A stretch of DNA of 6,878 nucleotides from Dethiosulfatibacter sp. (GTDB taxonomy: Bacteria; Bacillota; Clostridia; Tissierellales; Dethiosulfatibacteraceae): assembly GCA_030591825.1 (NCBI GenBank), contig JAUVAG010000062.1, forward strand, positions 1-6,878. The letters run 5' to 3'. The number at the start of each line of letters is the position of its first letter. Positions within the stretch are counted from its first letter, which is position 1. This document shows, piece by piece, positions 6,387-6,878 of the stretch. A program made the translations under genes and the position numbers. Under the pieces are notes generated by a model that was not told the origin of the DNA, made no database searches, and was given only the letters and a program-made list of their open reading frames with translations.

Positions 6387-6797
6387 ATGGTCAAGTTAGT
6401 TTGTGGTTCCAAGGGAACCGGTAAGACAAGAAAAATGATTGAGATGGGGAACGATTCCATAAGTACTGTCAAAGGTAAGGTTTTCTTTCTTGAAGCAAAC
6501 AATAAGCACATATTTGATTTAAACCATGAAATTAAGTACATTAATACAAAGGATTTTGGAATAGATAATCCAGATCAATTCTTGGGTTTTGCATACGGGT
6601 TGCTGGCAGCGGATTATGATATTGAACTGGTTTATATAGATGGATTGTATAAAATTGCCAATATCGGAGCCGAAGATTTGGAAGATGTCATAAAGAAGCT
6701 CGAAATAGCGTCTGAAAAATTTGAAGTCGATTTTGTAATGAGTGTTAGCTTTGATGAAAATCAGCTGACACCTGAAATGAAGGAATATATATTCTAA
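6387..6797 (+). CDS. Small P-loop NTP-binding protein of unknown function
   Basis: A 136-residue protein beginning MVKLVCGSKGTGKT. Residues 7-14 (GSKGTGKT) form a clear Walker A motif right after the first strand, so it should bind ATP or GTP. DIELVYIDGL (78-87) is a hydrophobic strand ending in D85 and fits a Walker B position. VDFVMSVSFD (114-123) looks like the next core strand, with a polar end that could act as a sensor. No DNA-binding, membrane or signal segment is visible, so it is probably a soluble one-domain protein. At this size it is a minimal P-loop fold without obvious catalytic additions. I recall similar short proteins from clostridia, usually left as hypothetical or loosely named after PilT, but nothing here supports a pilus role: the characteristic His and Asp boxes of PilT are absent. 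It has its own promoter and ribosome binding site (GGAGG, 6374-6378). Function is unknown. Codon use matches the neighbouring genes, so it looks native. Confidence 0.85.
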   Translation: MVKLVCGSKGTGKTRKMIEMGNDSISTVKGKVFFLEANNKHIFDLNHEIKYINTKDFGIDNPDQFLGFAYGLLAADYDIELVYIDGLYKIANIGAEDLEDVIKKLEIASEKFEVDFVMSVSFDENQLTPEMKEYIF

Positions 6798-6819
6798 ATC
6801 AAGAAAGCAGCTTCGCTGC
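6796..6819 (-). terminator. Possible terminator for a - strand transcript entering from the right
   Basis: Read on the - strand, the stem GCAGC-GAA-GCTGC (6819 down to 6807) is followed at once by TTTCTTGATTTA. This is a short GC stem with a T-rich tail. On the + strand the stem is followed by GTTATCC, so it would not stop transcription of the P-loop gene. It may end a convergent gene or RNA beyond the right edge. Confidence 0.35.
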
Positions 6820-6878
6820 GTTATCCGGGTCACGCTTCATGTGACCATAACGGATATTAAGAGGTCGCAGAAAGTTTC
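6807..6878. repeat. GC-richer palindromic element, cut by the right edge
   Basis: The last 72 bases are about 50% GC by hand count, well above the surroundings, and have no plausible reading frame. They hold nested inverted repeats. GCAGC/GCTGC (6807-6811, 6815-6819) surrounds a TTC loop. GGTCAC/GTGACC (6828-6833, 6841-6846) surrounds a 7-base loop. The second stem can extend with GTTAT/ATAAC (6820-6824, 6847-6851) or, instead, ATCCG/CGGAT (6823-6827, 6851-6855). CTGCG at 6816-6820 can also pair with CGCAG at 6866-6870. This looks like a dispersed palindromic repeat or a structured RNA. Only one copy is in the window, so repetition cannot be shown. Confidence 0.45.

Noticed and set aside
6393..6428. 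GSKGTGKT as a deviant Walker A (MinD/ParA type)
   Set aside because: The extra lysine is four residues before the catalytic lysine, not five as in the KGGxGKT signature, so it reads as a classical Walker A.
6807..6819. GCAGC/GCTGC hairpin as an intrinsic terminator of the P-loop gene
   Set aside because: On the + strand it is followed by GTTATCC, not a T-run.
1..6878. Defence island, phage, transposon or CRISPR array
   Set aside because: All genes belong to housekeeping families or a small orphan P-loop protein. No transposase, integrase, nuclease partner or regularly spaced repeats were seen.

Overview
The window reads as ordinary chromosomal DNA from a low-GC Gram-positive bacterium, most likely in Clostridia or Tissierellia. 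The evidence is an AT-rich base composition with GC by eye around one third, strong AGGAG-type ribosome binding sites, TATAAT promoters with a TG extension, and proteins that look firmicute-like. These include a short single-anchor signal peptidase I, a YtqA-type radical SAM protein and a small P-loop protein of a kind I recall from clostridia. Every gene lies on the + strand, packing is tight, and no gap between genes exceeds 130 bases. I cannot name the species.

Layout. (1) Bases 1-704 hold the C-terminal catalytic half of an M24 metallopeptidase (Xaa-Pro aminopeptidase type). Its N-terminal domain should lie left of the window. (2) After a 103-base gap with a promoter comes a two-gene unit, signal peptidase I (lepB) and the M20 dipeptidase pepD. 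They are 9 bases apart and end at a clear intrinsic terminator (2791-2823). (3) A new promoter (2843-2870) starts a three-gene unit: a DEAD-box RNA helicase with a C-terminal DbpA-type RNA-binding domain, a Cof-type HAD phosphatase, and a radical SAM protein of the YtqA/YhcC family. The spacings are 11 bases and an 8-base overlap. (4) A third promoter (6332-6360) drives a 136-residue P-loop protein of unknown function. (5) The last 72 bases (6807-6878) are clearly richer in GC, are full of nested inverted repeats and are cut by the right edge. They look like a dispersed palindromic repeat or a structured RNA on the - strand.

How the genes fit together. The M24 peptidase and PepD both finish peptide breakdown (Xaa-Pro and Xaa-His-type bonds), which would suit a peptide-fermenting lifestyle. 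LepB serves protein export and its coupling to pepD is probably organisational. The helicase and the YtqA-like protein both point to RNA: ribosome assembly and, by homology, tRNA wobble-uridine modification.

I found no defence system, mobile element gene, CRISPR array, tRNA or rRNA, and nothing that amounts to a new multi-gene system. The items most worth a second look are the structured right-hand tail and the small P-loop protein.
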